The notes beneath the pieces are model-generated. The model ran no database searches. It was given only the letters and a program-made list of their open reading frames with translations, and was not told the DNA's origin. From Pseudomonas mosselii (GTDB taxonomy: Bacteria; Pseudomonadota; Gammaproteobacteria; Pseudomonadales; Pseudomonadaceae), in the NCBI RefSeq assembly GCF_019823065.1, contig NZ_CP081966.1:372001-436000 (forward strand): a DNA stretch of 64,000 nt, in the 5' to 3' direction. A program made the position numbers and the translations under genes. Below are positions 1 to 7,875 of the stretch, piece after piece (position 1 is the first letter of the stretch; every line of letters begins with the position of its first letter).

Positions 1-514
1 CTTCCTGGATGTGAGCGCCTGGCTGCAGACCTTCGGCGAACCGCAGGGCTGGGCCTACATGGATGCGCTGCACCAGAACATCGGCCAGTACGTTCATTCC
101 GGCTCCAAGCCGTGCAAGCTGGCGGCCGCCGGTGAATTCCCGATCGGCATCTCCTTCGAGTACCCGGCCGTGCAGCTCAAGCGCCAGGGCGCGCCGCTGG
201 ATATCGTGCTGCCCAAGGAAGGCCTGGGCTGGGAGATCGAAGCCACCGCGGTGATCAAGGGCTCGCCGAAGGCCGATGCCGCCAGGCGCCTGGCCGACTT
301 CTCCGCGAGCCCCGCGGCCATGGAGCTGTACAAGGAGAACTTCGCCGTGCTCGCCGCGCCGGGCATCGCCAAGCCGCAGACCGAGTTGCCGGCCGATTAC
401 GAGCAGCGCCTGATCAAGAACGACTTCGCCTGGGCCTCGAAGAACCGCGACCAGATCCTCAGTGAGTGGCGCAAGCGCTACGACGGCAAGTCCGAGAAGG
501 TCGCCCAGCAGTAA
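1..514 (+). CDS. 2-aminoethylphosphonate-type ABC transporter substrate-binding protein (5' partial)
   Basis: Only the C-terminal part (about 170 residues) is in the window; the frame is open from base 2 and ends at a stop at 514. The residues resemble the second lobe of iron/AEP-type periplasmic binding proteins, with a segment reading GISFEYPAVQLKRQGAP followed by an ADAARRLADF segment typical of this family. Such proteins capture 2-aminoethylphosphonate or related compounds in the periplasm for an ABC importer. The next gene downstream on the same strand is a PhnZ-like phosphonate oxygenase, which supports the phosphonate substrate. The transporter genes must lie to the left of the window. 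An iron-type or putrescine-type ligand cannot be excluded from this fragment alone. Confidence 0.7.
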   Translation, partial: FLDVSAWLQTFGEPQGWAYMDALHQNIGQYVHSGSKPCKLAAAGEFPIGISFEYPAVQLKRQGAPLDIVLPKEGLGWEIEATAVIKGSPKADAARRLADFSASPAAMELYKENFAVLAAPGIAKPQTELPADYEQRLIKNDFAWASKNRDQILSEWRKRYDGKSEKVAQQ

Positions 515-548
515 AGCCTTCGCGCAGCGAGCCTGTTCCTGCAAGATC

Positions 549-577
549 GTGGGAGCGGGCTTGCCCCGCTACGGCGT
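549..577. repeat. single REP-like unit
   Basis: The sequence GTGGGAGCGGGCTTGCCCCG followed by CTACGG is one unpaired copy of the P. putida-type REP repeat seen as an inverted pair at 21.83-21.92 kb and 61.31-61.38 kb. It lies between the binding-protein stop codon and the PhnZ-like gene. Confidence 0.6.
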
Positions 578-605
578 CACATCCGTCAGAACAGGAGCCC
601 GCGTG

Positions 606-1151
606 ATGGCAACATCCTCCCAGATTGTCAGCGACATCTTTGCCCTCTATGACCGTCATGGCAGCGCCGACTACATCGGCGAAGCCATCACCCAGGTCGA
701 GCACATGTCCCAGGCCGCCCAGTTGGCGATGGAGGAGGGCTACGACGACGAAGTGATCCTCGCTGCCTTCTTTCACGACATCGGCCACCTGTGCGAGGGC
801 GAGGACATGGGCGGCTATGGCATCGTCAGCCATGAGCGCATCGGCGCCGAGTACCTGCGCCGCTGCGGTTTCAGCGAGCGACTGGCGCGGCTGGTGCAGT
901 ATCACGTCGAGGCCAAGCGCTACCTGACCTTGCGCCAGCCCGGCTACTACGCTCGCCTGAGCGAGGCCAGCCGGCGCACGCTGGCCTACCAGGGTGGGGT
1001 GATGAACAACAGCGAAGCCGACGCGTTCGAGGCCGATCCTCTGTTCCGGGTGAGTCTGCGCCTGCGTGAGTGGGACGAGATGGCGAAGCTGACCGGTGTG
1101 CCCGTGATGGACCTGGAGGTGCTGAAGAGAAAGGCGCTGGCGGTACTTTGA
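606..1151 (+). CDS. phnZ: PhnZ-like HD-domain phosphonate oxygenase
   Basis: A protein of 181 residues of the phosphonate-degradation HDIG family. PhnZ is a mixed-valent di-iron oxygenase that cleaves 2-amino-1-hydroxyethylphosphonate to glycine and phosphate. The residues expected for that chemistry are visible: Tyr23 and Glu26 (Y-x-G-E), His33, the His57-Asp58 pair, His61, His76 and His100, in the same order and nearly the same numbering as the characterised PhnZ. ATG at 606 is chosen; GTG at 603 is an alternative. The frame stays open back to 462, but that part covers a REP unit and looks non-coding. It follows a phosphonate-type binding protein, so uptake and breakdown are probably linked. 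The partner hydroxylase PhnY is not in the window. The family is secure; the exact substrate is inferred. Confidence 0.75.
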   Translation: MATSSQIVSDIFALYDRHGSADYIGEAITQVEHMSQAAQLAMEEGYDDEVILAAFFHDIGHLCEGEDMGGYGIVSHERIGAEYLRRCGFSERLARLVQYHVEAKRYLTLRQPGYYARLSEASRRTLAYQGGVMNNSEADAFEADPLFRVSLRLREWDEMAKLTGVPVMDLEVLKRKALAVL

Positions 1152-1269
1152 TCGATCCGTTTTCCCTTTCCGCAAGATCCCGCATCACTTCTCCAGATGC
1201 TCATGCTGTGCCTCTTACCATACTTCCCCTCCTGGCAGCCCACCCGTCGCGACGAGGAGACCTATCACC

Positions 1270-1677
1270 ATGTTGTTCCCCATTGCGATTCTCCCCGGTG
1301 ACGATAAACATGCCTGGGGTGTGGAAGTCCCTGACATTCCAGGCTGTTTCTCGTCCGGCGAGGACCTCGACAACGTCATTGCCATGGCCCGCGAGGCCAT
1401 CGAAGGCCACATCGAACTGCTGGCCCAGGACCAGCAGGAGATTCCCAAGGCCAGCCTGGTCAGCGTGCACGCGGCGAATCCGGCCTATGCCGGCTGTACC
1501 TGGGCGCTGATCGACATCACCCGTTACCTGGGCAAGGCCGAGAAGCTCAACATCACGCTGCCGGCGTATTTGCTCACCCGCATCGACGCGTACGTGCAGA
1601 ACCACCCGGAGCACAAGAGCCGTTCAGGCTTCCTGGCCGAAGCGGCGCTCAGGATCTTGCAGGGGGACTGCAAGTGA
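1270..1677 (+). CDS. HicB-family antitoxin-like protein, no adjacent HicA
   Basis: A protein of 135 residues. The first 60 or so match the HicB-like fold (LFPIAILPGDD, then VEVPDIPGCFSSGEDLDNV and an EAIEGHI helix). The C-terminus carries a ribbon-helix-helix-like segment (LNITLPAYLLTRIDAY through AEAALRIL) suited to DNA binding. In complete hicAB modules HicA is an mRNA-cleaving toxin of about 60 residues encoded next to hicB. Only 118 bp separate this gene from phnZ upstream, and DUF3079 lies on the opposite strand downstream, so no HicA gene fits. The start has a GAGGAGA Shine-Dalgarno sequence. It may act as a solitary regulator; that is inference. Confidence 0.75.
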   Translation: MLFPIAILPGDDKHAWGVEVPDIPGCFSSGEDLDNVIAMAREAIEGHIELLAQDQQEIPKASLVSVHAANPAYAGCTWALIDITRYLGKAEKLNITLPAYLLTRIDAYVQNHPEHKSRSGFLAEAALRILQGDCK

Positions 1678-1767
1678 TCGGGCGCTCGCGTCCAACGGTA
1701 GGCGCACGCTGACGCACAATTCGCCATCGTTTCAGTCCGATCGAGATCTGTAGTTTTAAGGGCCGGA

Positions 1768-1980
1768 TCAACCTGCGTTTGATTGGCGATCCGGGTGGGG
1801 GTCGATTGGCCTGTCGAGGTGATCGTCCAGTTGGTTCCAATCCTCCCCGAACAACTCCACCGGATGCATGGTCCGGTCCGCGCCGTTGCCGCATGCCAGT
1901 GCCTTGGCCGGGCAGTACAGGTCGCAGCCCCAGCAGATCCGTTCGGGATGGCTGGGGTTGCTGGGAAATCGCTTGGCCAT
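1768..1980 (-). CDS. DUF3079 family protein
   Basis: A 70-residue soluble protein that I recognise as the DUF3079 family. It begins MAKRFPSNPSHPERICWGCD and contains a C-W-G-C-D-x-x-C cluster followed by a further Cys, which suggests metal binding. The start at 1980 is preceded by GGAGGGAAAC, a strong ribosome-binding site; the frame continues upstream to 2052, but those extra residues are not family-like. It lies 77 bp downstream of nirK on the same strand and may be co-transcribed with it. Function is not known to me; a role tied to copper or iron is only a guess from the cysteines. Confidence 0.75.
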   Translation of the reverse strand: MAKRFPSNPSHPERICWGCDLYCPAKALACGNGADRTMHPVELFGEDWNQLDDHLDRPIDPHPDRQSNAG

Positions 1981-2057
1981 GTTTCCCTCCATGAAGTGAA
2001 TGCCTGCGCTCAGGCTATGCCGCGCATGGCCAAGGGGCTTGATCGGGGTCAATGCCG

Positions 2058-3203
2058 CTAGCTGATCGGCCCGGGCGCCTGCACCTGTTTCATCAGGTCG
2101 TCGTTCCAGTGGCCCTCGACCTGCACATGCGCGGCGGCGCCGAGCATCACCGCTTCGATCAGGTTGTGGTTGAGGTAGGTGTACAGCCCGGGCTGGCGGA
2201 AGGTATACAACGCCGCGCCCGCCGCGCCGCCGGGAATGAACCAGGTTTCCAGGTTGCGCTGCGGCGGGTTGGCGAACTTGCCCGAGGCCCAGACATAGTC
2301 GCCGTGGCCGCCGATCAGGTGCGGGCGGGTATCGCGGTTGGCCTGGGAGTGAACGATCAGCACGGTCTCGCCGACCTTGGCGGTGAGCGCCTGCTTGCCG
2401 GTCAGGGCACCGACGCTGCCGTTGAACACCACATGGCTGGGCACCAGCCCTTTCATCAGCTGGCTCATGTCACCGAAGCTGGCCATGGGGTTGGCGTAGC
2501 GCTTGTACTTGCCGTCCTTGTCGCGGGGGATGTAGTAGTCCTGTTCGCCGATGTACCAGACTTTGTCGTAGCGCAATGGCCGGCCCTCGGGGTCCTTCAG
2601 ACCATCGCGGGGCAGGACCATGATCGCGCCGTTCATGCCGCACACCACATGCCAGGGAATCATCGCCCCGCCCGGTGCGCAGTGGTATACGAACACCCCG
2701 GCACGGTCGGCCTTGAAGCGCAGCTTGACCTGCTCGCCGGGCTTCACGTGGGTCAGCTCGCCGCCGCCGAGGGCGCCGGTGGAGGCGTGGAAATCGATGT
2801 TGTGCATCATGCTGTTGCTGGCTGGGTTGACCAGGGTGAGTTCCACGTAGTCGCCCTCATGCACCACCATCAGCGGGCCGGGAACCGAGCCGTTGAACGT
2901 CATGGCGTGGATGTAGGCGCCGGCGGTGTCGATGGCCAGTTCTTTCTCTTCGATGACCATGCGGAACTCGACGATCCGCGGCTTGCCCTCGGCACGCTGG
3001 GTATGAGCGTGGACTTGCGGCGGCGCCACCAGCTCGACGCTGACACGTTCCAGTTTCGCCAGGTCAACCGCCGGGTCCTGGCCCGGTACGGCGGTCGCGG
3101 CCTTTGCCAGGCCACTGCCAAGCGCCGAGGCGCCGACGCCCAGTAACACGGTACCGGCCAGCATGCCACGCCGGGTGAGGGACACGCCTTCTTGCTCGTT
3201 CAT
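2058..3203 (-). CDS. nirK: copper-containing nitrite reductase NirK
   Basis: A protein of 381 residues that reduces nitrite to nitric oxide in the periplasm. The N-terminus has a twin-arginine signal (LTRRGMLAG) followed by a hydrophobic stretch and an AKA cleavage region. Two cupredoxin domains follow. Type 1 copper ligands are visible as His134, Cys175, His185 and Met190, and type 2 ligands as His139, His174 and His346. Asp137 and the [10 protein letters not shown] segment (290-301) supply the catalytic Asp and His. The start has an AAGGAGA ribosome-binding site. No nitric oxide reductase, pseudoazurin, NirV or FNR-type box is visible nearby, so it stands alone except for DUF3079. Family assignment is very secure; in-vivo denitrification is not implied. 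Confidence 0.95.
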   Translation of the reverse strand: MNEQEGVSLTRRGMLAGTVLLGVGASALGSGLAKAATAVPGQDPAVDLAKLERVSVELVAPPQVHAHTQRAEGKPRIVEFRMVIEEKELAIDTAGAYIHAMTFNGSVPGPLMVVHEGDYVELTLVNPASNSMMHNIDFHASTGALGGGELTHVKPGEQVKLRFKADRAGVFVYHCAPGGAMIPWHVVCGMNGAIMVLPRDGLKDPEGRPLRYDKVWYIGEQDYYIPRDKDGKYKRYANPMASFGDMSQLMKGLVPSHVVFNGSVGALTGKQALTAKVGETVLIVHSQANRDTRPHLIGGHGDYVWASGKFANPPQRNLETWFIPGGAAGAALYTFRQPGLYTYLNHNLIEAVMLGAAAHVQVEGHWNDDLMKQVQAPGPIS

Positions 3204-3425
3204 GGGACTTCTCCTTAAGTCGACGAAAGCCGTCTGGCACAGGAATAGCCTTTTTGAACGTAAGGTTTATTGAGCGAAAACAAAAAGAGAAGGTGCTGGA
3301 CGATCTGCCGCAGGGCGGGAAGTTCCACGTAGCCGTGGTATCCGACGGAAGAAGTGGCGATTCTCCTTGGCTTCCTGTAAAACCGCGCGAGCATTTCAAG
3401 GGCTTGAGTCGTTATCGGGAGCGTG

Positions 3426-5297
3426 ATGAGCATAATCAACAGACAGAGAAATGACATTCAAGGGCTCAGGGCCTTTGCTGTGCTCGCGGTCATTATCTTT
3501 CATGTCAACCATGACTGGTTGCCTGGGGGATTCATCGGGGTAGACATATTTTTTGTTATTTCAGGCTACCTTATAACTGGCATCGTACTGGCGCAGAAGG
3601 AAAAAGGGACGTTCAGTTTCCTGTCGTTCTACAGTTCGCGCGTGCGACGGATAGCCCCGGCTTACTTTTTCTTGTTGGCCGGGACCGCGATGGTCATGGC
3701 GGCGTTGCTCACGCCCAGAGATTTTGACTCCTTCCATGACTCGCTGAAGTCGGCAGCCTATTTCAACAGCAATAATTACTTCAGTCGCCAGAGTGATTAT
3801 TTTGCCCCGTTGGCTCATGAGTTGCCGCTGCTTCATACCTGGTCTCTCGCCATAGAAATGCAGTTCTATCTTTTCTTGCCTGCATTGATTCTGCTGATAC
3901 CGAAGCGCTATATAAAAGCTGTACTTGTTCTCCTCGTACTAGGGTTGTTCGGGTACTCGGCGTTCCTCCTGCAGCAGGGTGAACGGCAAGGTGTATACTT
4001 CTCTTTGTTGGCGCGTTTTCCGGAGTTCTTGATCGGTAGCCTGCTGGCTACCTGGAGGGAGGCTGACAATTCCCGCAATAATGCCAACATAAGAGCTGGT
4101 GTTGGCCTTGCGTTGCTATTGCTGGGCTTGGTTTTCATCTCTGAGGCCTCGCCTTTCCCCGGGTTGCTTGCGTTGTTGCCATGCGTGGGCACTGCGCTGC
4201 TGATCAGAGCACGGGGTAGTGTGGTCAACCGCTGGTTGTCAGGCAAAGCGATGGTCTTCATCGGCGGCTTGTCCTATTCGCTGTACCTTTGGCATTGGCC
4301 TGTATTGGCAGGGTTCCGCTACTTCTATGAGCGCTACGAGTTACCTTTGCTGGCACTGATGGCCTCCGCCATGCTGATTGTCGTTCTTTCGCTGATTTCT
4401 TATTACTTCGTGGAACAACCGTTACGTCGAGCTTCAGGCCGGCGGGGTGCTGTTAAATTGGCCTCCTGTTTCATTGTTGTCGTGGCGTGCGCCCTGAGCG
4501 CTAAAGCGATGAATCCGATGATGGTCGCGCCATTACCCGTTGAGCTCACGCGCTACGCACAACTTGAAACCATTTGCCATGGTCAGATTGTGGGCGAATG
4601 CCTACGTGGTGATCCGCAAGGTTCAACTGAGATTCTCTTGTTGGGTGACAGTCATGCCGCGCAATTGAACAACTTCGCCGATGTGGTAGGGAAGTCGATT
4701 CATGCGCGAATCAGAGTCATCACCGCAAGCAGCTGTGTGCCGATAGCCGGATTCAACGAAGAGCGGATTTCAGAGTGGGCGAGAAAACCGTGCGCCAATC
4801 AGATCCAGCAAGTCCAGAAATACCTGACCTCGGCCGATGCGGTAATTCTTGCGGGGATGTGGCAATACCATGTCTCAAGCGAGAAATTCATCAGTGCGCT
4901 TGAGCAATTCCTCGGAAACGCTGCGCTGCGCGAACAGCCGCTGATCGTGCTGGCACAAGTCCCAATGCTGACATCGAACGTACAGCGCATGTATCGCTTC
5001 AACGCACTGGGCGCTTCAAGGGCCGCGCTTCTGGAGAAAACCTGGGCTCCCGCCAACGCGAAGATCCAAGCGCTGGTGTCCAACCACCCGAACCAGGTTT
5101 TCTTTGAGTCGACCAAGCTCGCCTTGTTTGCCAGCCCGCCCTTCGCCAACGGTCAATTGATCTATCAGGACGACCACCATTTGAACGAGGTTGGTTCCAA
5201 TGCCTATGGCGTGGCTGCGGCGGATTTGTTGGGCAAGGAACTGAACCATCTCCAGCAGGTGGTTCAGGAGCAGAAACTCGCACGAGCACAGCAGTAA
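3426..5297 (+). CDS. OafA/YrhL-type acyltransferase with C-terminal SGNH domain
   Basis: A protein of 623 residues in the inner membrane. Residues 1-350 form an acyltransferase-3 domain with about ten membrane segments, beginning with DIQGLRAFAVLAVIIFHV and GVDIFFVISGYLIT and including the SSRVRRIAPAY arginine motif. The C-terminal 250 residues are a periplasmic SGNH hydrolase-like domain with a GDSHAAQ nucleophile motif and a late DDHHLN motif. Proteins of this architecture O-acetylate surface polysaccharide. ATG 3426 is chosen; GTG 3423 is also possible. Base composition is more AT-rich than neighbours and no other polysaccharide genes are adjacent, which suggests acquisition. The acceptor sugar cannot be deduced. 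Confidence 0.88.
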   Translation: MSIINRQRNDIQGLRAFAVLAVIIFHVNHDWLPGGFIGVDIFFVISGYLITGIVLAQKEKGTFSFLSFYSSRVRRIAPAYFFLLAGTAMVMAALLTPRDFDSFHDSLKSAAYFNSNNYFSRQSDYFAPLAHELPLLHTWSLAIEMQFYLFLPALILLIPKRYIKAVLVLLVLGLFGYSAFLLQQGERQGVYFSLLARFPEFLIGSLLATWREADNSRNNANIRAGVGLALLLLGLVFISEASPFPGLLALLPCVGTALLIRARGSVVNRWLSGKAMVFIGGLSYSLYLWHWPVLAGFRYFYERYELPLLALMASAMLIVVLSLISYYFVEQPLRRASGRRGAVKLASCFIVVVACALSAKAMNPMMVAPLPVELTRYAQLETICHGQIVGECLRGDPQGSTEILLLGDSHAAQLNNFADVVGKSIHARIRVITASSCVPIAGFNEERISEWARKPCANQIQQVQKYLTSADAVILAGMWQYHVSSEKFISALEQFLGNAALREQPLIVLAQVPMLTSNVQRMYRFNALGASRAALLEKTWAPANAKIQALVSNHPNQVFFESTKLALFASPPFANGQLIYQDDHHLNEVGSNAYGVAAADLLGKELNHLQQVVQEQKLARAQQ

Positions 5298-5393
5298 ACC
5301 AAGCGCTCACCGGTGTGGTACAAGACATCGCACTGGTGGTGCGCTAGGCGGCCGGCGAGGGAAGCGTCCACTTTTCCAGTCCCAGGAATGACA

Positions 5394-5416
5394 AAAGCCC
5401 CGCCTAGCGGGGCTTT
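5394..5416 (+). terminator. Rho-independent terminator after the acyltransferase gene
   Basis: A 10-bp perfect stem (AAAGCCCCGC / GCGGGGCTTT) with a 3-base loop lies about 100 bp beyond the acyltransferase stop. The stem ends in TTT, as expected for a terminator on the + strand. Confidence 0.75.
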
Positions 5417-5482
5417 GAGGCTCTTGGTACATGTGTCTAGTCCTTAAATAGGTTTACACCTACTCAGGTAGGCCGATAGGCC

Positions 5483-6349
5483 TCAAAACGCCCGATGCAC
5501 CGTATCGGGCGTTTTGTTTTTCAGGGCCATATGAGGCCGCTCCGCGTTGTAGATCTGCACCGCCTCATCAACCATCTTTCTCGCCTGCTCCAGATTTTCT
5601 GGATTGCTCAGCAGCAGCTCTGTTTTGAGGATTCCGTTGATCCGTTCGGCCAGCGCGTTCTGGTAGCAGTCATATCCATCAGTCATCGAGCATTGGACCC
5701 CGTGCCGTGTATGCAGTGACTGGTACAGCGCCGAGCAGTATTGAATACCCCGGTCCGAGTGATGGACTAACGGCTGGCGACGCCGCCGTTTGCGCAGGGC
5801 CTGTCTAAAGGCTTGCGCAACCGACTCGGCATGCAGGCTCTCATGCACGTGATGGCCAACGATCTTTCTGGAGTAAGCATCCGTTACCAGGCTTAGGTAC
5901 AGCGGGCCGCTTCTGGGCGGCAGGTAAGTGATGTCCGCCACCCAAACGTGCTCTGGCTTTGACGGGACAATCTGATTCGGCGCTGGCTTGAGTAGGTTGG
6001 GATGACGATAGAAGCGATGAAAGCTCTGAGTTGTCTTGTGATACGCCCGCTTGGGCAACACCAGCAAGCGATGCTCCCCCAAGACCTCAAACAGCCGGTC
6101 TCGCCCGATTTGGACCCGCCTGTCAGGCTGGCAATGCAGCAGGTAGTGCAGCTTTCGCGCACCCAAGCGGGGCTGGCGCATCCGGACTTGCTGAACAAAC
6201 TCAACGACACGATCCGCTTGGCGCGCCTTGCTATCAGCAACTCGATTACGTTTGTAGTAAGCCTGTCGGCTGATACCCAGAAACTGACAAGCCCTGGCAA
6301 TGCTCAGTCCTGCGACTTGGCCTTGCGAGAGGACTTGCCGGATCGCTTT
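5483..6349 (-). CDS. IS3-family transposase OrfB, produced by -1 frameshift from OrfA
   Basis: The catalytic integrase-fold part of the transposase. Read in the -1 frame from the slippery site it starts KAIRQVLSQG, passes an HTH_21-like region (SIARACQFLGISRQAYYKRN), and then the DDE core: first Asp in WVADITYLP, second in HHSDRGIQYCS, Glu in NALAERINGILKTEL. The frame is open from about 6350 to the stop at 5483. The first internal ATG lies only at 6181, which would drop the N-terminal part, so expression as an OrfAB fusion is the likely route. Confidence 0.9.
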   Translation of the reverse strand, partial: KAIRQVLSQGQVAGLSIARACQFLGISRQAYYKRNRVADSKARQADRVVEFVQQVRMRQPRLGARKLHYLLHCQPDRRVQIGRDRLFEVLGEHRLLVLPKRAYHKTTQSFHRFYRHPNLLKPAPNQIVPSKPEHVWVADITYLPPRSGPLYLSLVTDAYSRKIVGHHVHESLHAESVAQAFRQALRKRRRRQPLVHHSDRGIQYCSALYQSLHTRHGVQCSMTDGYDCYQNALAERINGILKTELLLSNPENLEQARKMVDEAVQIYNAERPHMALKNKTPDTVHRAF

Positions 6350-6702
6350 TTTACGACCGAGACACCGTAGTCATTTTTCAGGACATCAACGACGGTCTCG
6401 AAGAACTGAGCCTTCTGGCTCATCAGCTCAAGCTGCTGCTCAAGCTCTTTGATCCGCTGCTCTGGAGTAAGCGTTTTGGGGGCAGACATCGCGCAGCTCC
6501 TCTCGGCCCGAATCGACGCCCCTTGGCTCCAATCCTGGCGACCATGCTTACGCAACCATACCAGAACCGTCGAACGACCCTGGATGCCATAACGCACCTG
6601 GGCCTGCTTGTAGGTCAGCTCGCCTTTTTCGATCTGATCAACGACGGCCAATTGAAAAGACAGCGAGTAGTCCCGCTGTGTGCGCTTTACACCTTGCTCC
6701 AT
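6304..6702 (-). CDS. IS3-family transposase OrfA
   Basis: A 132-residue protein with an N-terminal helix-turn-helix (YSLSFQLAVVDQIEKGEL, YKQAQVRYGI, STVLVWLRKHG) that binds the element's ends. A leucine-zipper-like coiled coil (PEQRIKELEQQLELMSQKAQFFETV) follows. Near its 3' end the message carries A-AAA-AAG in the zero frame at 6352-6346, a classic -1 slippage heptamer for IS3 elements. Slippage there joins OrfA to OrfB. The stop codon TGA is at 6306-6304. Confidence 0.92.
   Translation of the reverse strand: MEQGVKRTQRDYSLSFQLAVVDQIEKGELTYKQAQVRYGIQGRSTVLVWLRKHGRQDWSQGASIRAERSCAMSAPKTLTPEQRIKELEQQLELMSQKAQFFETVVDVLKNDYGVSVVKKRSGKSSRKAKSQD
6346..6352 (-). other. programmed -1 ribosomal frameshift site
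   Basis: Read on the minus strand the bases are A AAA AAG, positioned so that the zero-frame codons are GTA AAA AAG. Slipping back one base makes the next codon GCG and enters the long orfB frame. No downstream pseudoknot was modelled. Confidence 0.85.
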
Positions 6703-6766
6703 CTAGCTCTCCGGAAATTCGGGATGGAAGGTGTAAACCTTATTCAGGACGGGACAATGAAAACAA

Positions 6767-6794
6767 AAAAGGCCCACCTGTCGGTGAGCCTTTT
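6767..6794 (-). terminator. terminator of tRNA-Thr
   Basis: A near-perfect stem (AAAAGGCCCACC / GGTGAGCCTTTT) with a 4-base loop lies just downstream of the tRNA on the minus strand. It is rich in U on the transcript's 3' side. Confidence 0.75.
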
Positions 6795-6806
6795 GAGTAC
6801 TACGTA

Positions 6807-6882
<76 letters not shown>

Positions 6883-6980
6883 ACAGGGGCGTCATTATAG
6901 CGATGGATTTGCCGCTGTAAACCACTTCGTTGCATCCATCGCGCATTCCCCTAAGTCACCGCGCAGAAAGGAGAATTTTC

Positions 6981-7232
6981 CTACCAGCCGCGGTGAATCG
7001 AGTTGACGCTTGGCTCGGGCTGGCCCGGGTTGAAGAACAGCTTGCCGTTGTCGCAGCCGCGCTTGCGGCAGCTGCCGTCGGCGTTGTGCAGGGGCAGGCC
7101 GCGGTCGCCGCCCAGTTGCATGCCGGGCATGTTCCAGTTCAACGGGGCGGGCTTGCTCGATGGCGTGCCGCTGGCGCAGCCGGTCATGGCCAGGGCGAGG
7201 GTCAGCAGGGCGAAGGGCTTGGTGTGTTTCAC
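6981..7232 (-). CDS. small hypothetical lipoprotein
   Basis: An 83-residue protein with a lipoprotein signal peptide (KPFALLTLALAMTGCASG, lipobox with Cys19). The mature part is short and proline/glycine-rich, with two more cysteines (CRKRGC) and no recognised domain. It sits 22 bp downstream of another lipoprotein gene on the same strand and both are probably expressed together. I do not recognise a function. Confidence 0.65.
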   Translation of the reverse strand: MKHTKPFALLTLALAMTGCASGTPSSKPAPLNWNMPGMQLGGDRGLPLHNADGSCRKRGCDNGKLFFNPGQPEPSVNSIHRGW

Positions 7233-7254
7233 GATGTTCGAGTCCGTTCCGGGA

Positions 7255-7641
7255 TCAGTCTTTGTTCAGGATGCGCTGGATGGTGCCGCCGCAGGCCATG
7301 TAGCAGGAGTCGTAGTCATTGCCGCAACTGTAGCTGCTCCCCGTGTAGGAGGGGTAGCTCGGGTAGTAGCAACTGTGACGCGCTTCCTTCTTGCTCTTGC
7401 CGTTCTTGCAGTACTGGTAGGCCCTCATCTCGGCCTGGTGCAAGGCACGTTCGCTGTTCTCCTGCAGGCGCGCCATCTGCTGGCAGTGGTTGCGCTCGGT
7501 CGAACAGCTGTTGATGCAATTCATGCCATGCGCGCTGGGCGGTGGCGAGTATCTATAGGTGTAGCTCGGGCCGCAGCCGGCCAGGGCCAAGGCCAGGCAG
7601 GCCAGCACGAGGGCGGCCAAACTGTTGTGGAAAAGTGCCAT
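7255..7641 (-). CDS. hypothetical cysteine-rich lipoprotein
   Basis: A 128-residue protein with a signal peptide ending in the lipobox LALAGCGPS. After the lipid-modified cysteine the chain holds ten further cysteines in spaced pairs (NCINSCSTERNHC, YCKNGKSKKEARHSC, CGNDYDSCYMACGG), suggesting disulfide bonds in the periplasm, with a helical QQMARLQENSERALHQAEMR segment between them. It lies between the small lipoprotein gene downstream and the regulator gene upstream, all on the minus strand. The function is unknown to me. Confidence 0.65.
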   Translation of the reverse strand: MALFHNSLAALVLACLALALAGCGPSYTYRYSPPPSAHGMNCINSCSTERNHCQQMARLQENSERALHQAEMRAYQYCKNGKSKKEARHSCYYPSYPSYTGSSYSCGNDYDSCYMACGGTIQRILNKD

Positions 7642-7659
7642 GGGTGTTGCAGTCCTTGA

Positions 7660-7866
7660 TCATTCGTCGCTGAACTCCAGCAGGTCGCCGGGCTGGCAGT
7701 TCAGGGCGCGACACAGCTTCTCGAGGGTCTCGATCTTGAAACCCTTGATCTTGCCGTTCTTCAGCAGCGACAGGTTCGCTTCCGTGATACCGATGATTTC
7801 CGCCAGGTCCTTGGAACGCATCTTGTTCCGGGCCATGACGACGTCGAGGCGGATGATTATCGGCAT
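7660..7866 (-). CDS. Cro/CI-type small transcriptional regulator
   Basis: A 68-residue protein that is almost entirely one helix-turn-helix domain: MRSKDLAEIIGITEANLSLLKNGKIKGFKIETLEKLCRAL is the pattern of YozG-like Cro/CI regulators. It follows the DUF2975 membrane protein gene by 9 bp. This small regulator plus DUF2975 membrane protein pairing recurs in many bacteria, which suggests the two are functionally coupled. An AT-rich direct repeat in the upstream promoter is a possible operator. Confidence 0.85.
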   Translation of the reverse strand: MPIIIRLDVVMARNKMRSKDLAEIIGITEANLSLLKNGKIKGFKIETLEKLCRALNCQPGDLLEFSDE

Positions 7867-7875
7867 AGGAAGCAG

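Larger units (their letters stand above)
5434..6756 (-). mobile_element. complete IS3-family insertion sequence, 1323 bp
   Basis: Both ends are visible as imperfect inverted repeats beginning TGTC (left TGTCTAGTCCTTAAATAGG, right, read inwards, TGTCCCGTCCTGAATAAGG) and continuing with identical GGTTTACACC. The trinucleotide ATG occurs directly outside both ends (5431-5433 and 6757-6759), a 3-bp target duplication as IS3-family elements make. Inside are orfA and orfB on the minus strand with a frameshift site. Ends, duplication and reading frames all look undamaged, so the element may be active and recently inserted. It landed between the acyltransferase terminator and the terminator of tRNA-Thr and disrupts no gene. 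Confidence 0.93.
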
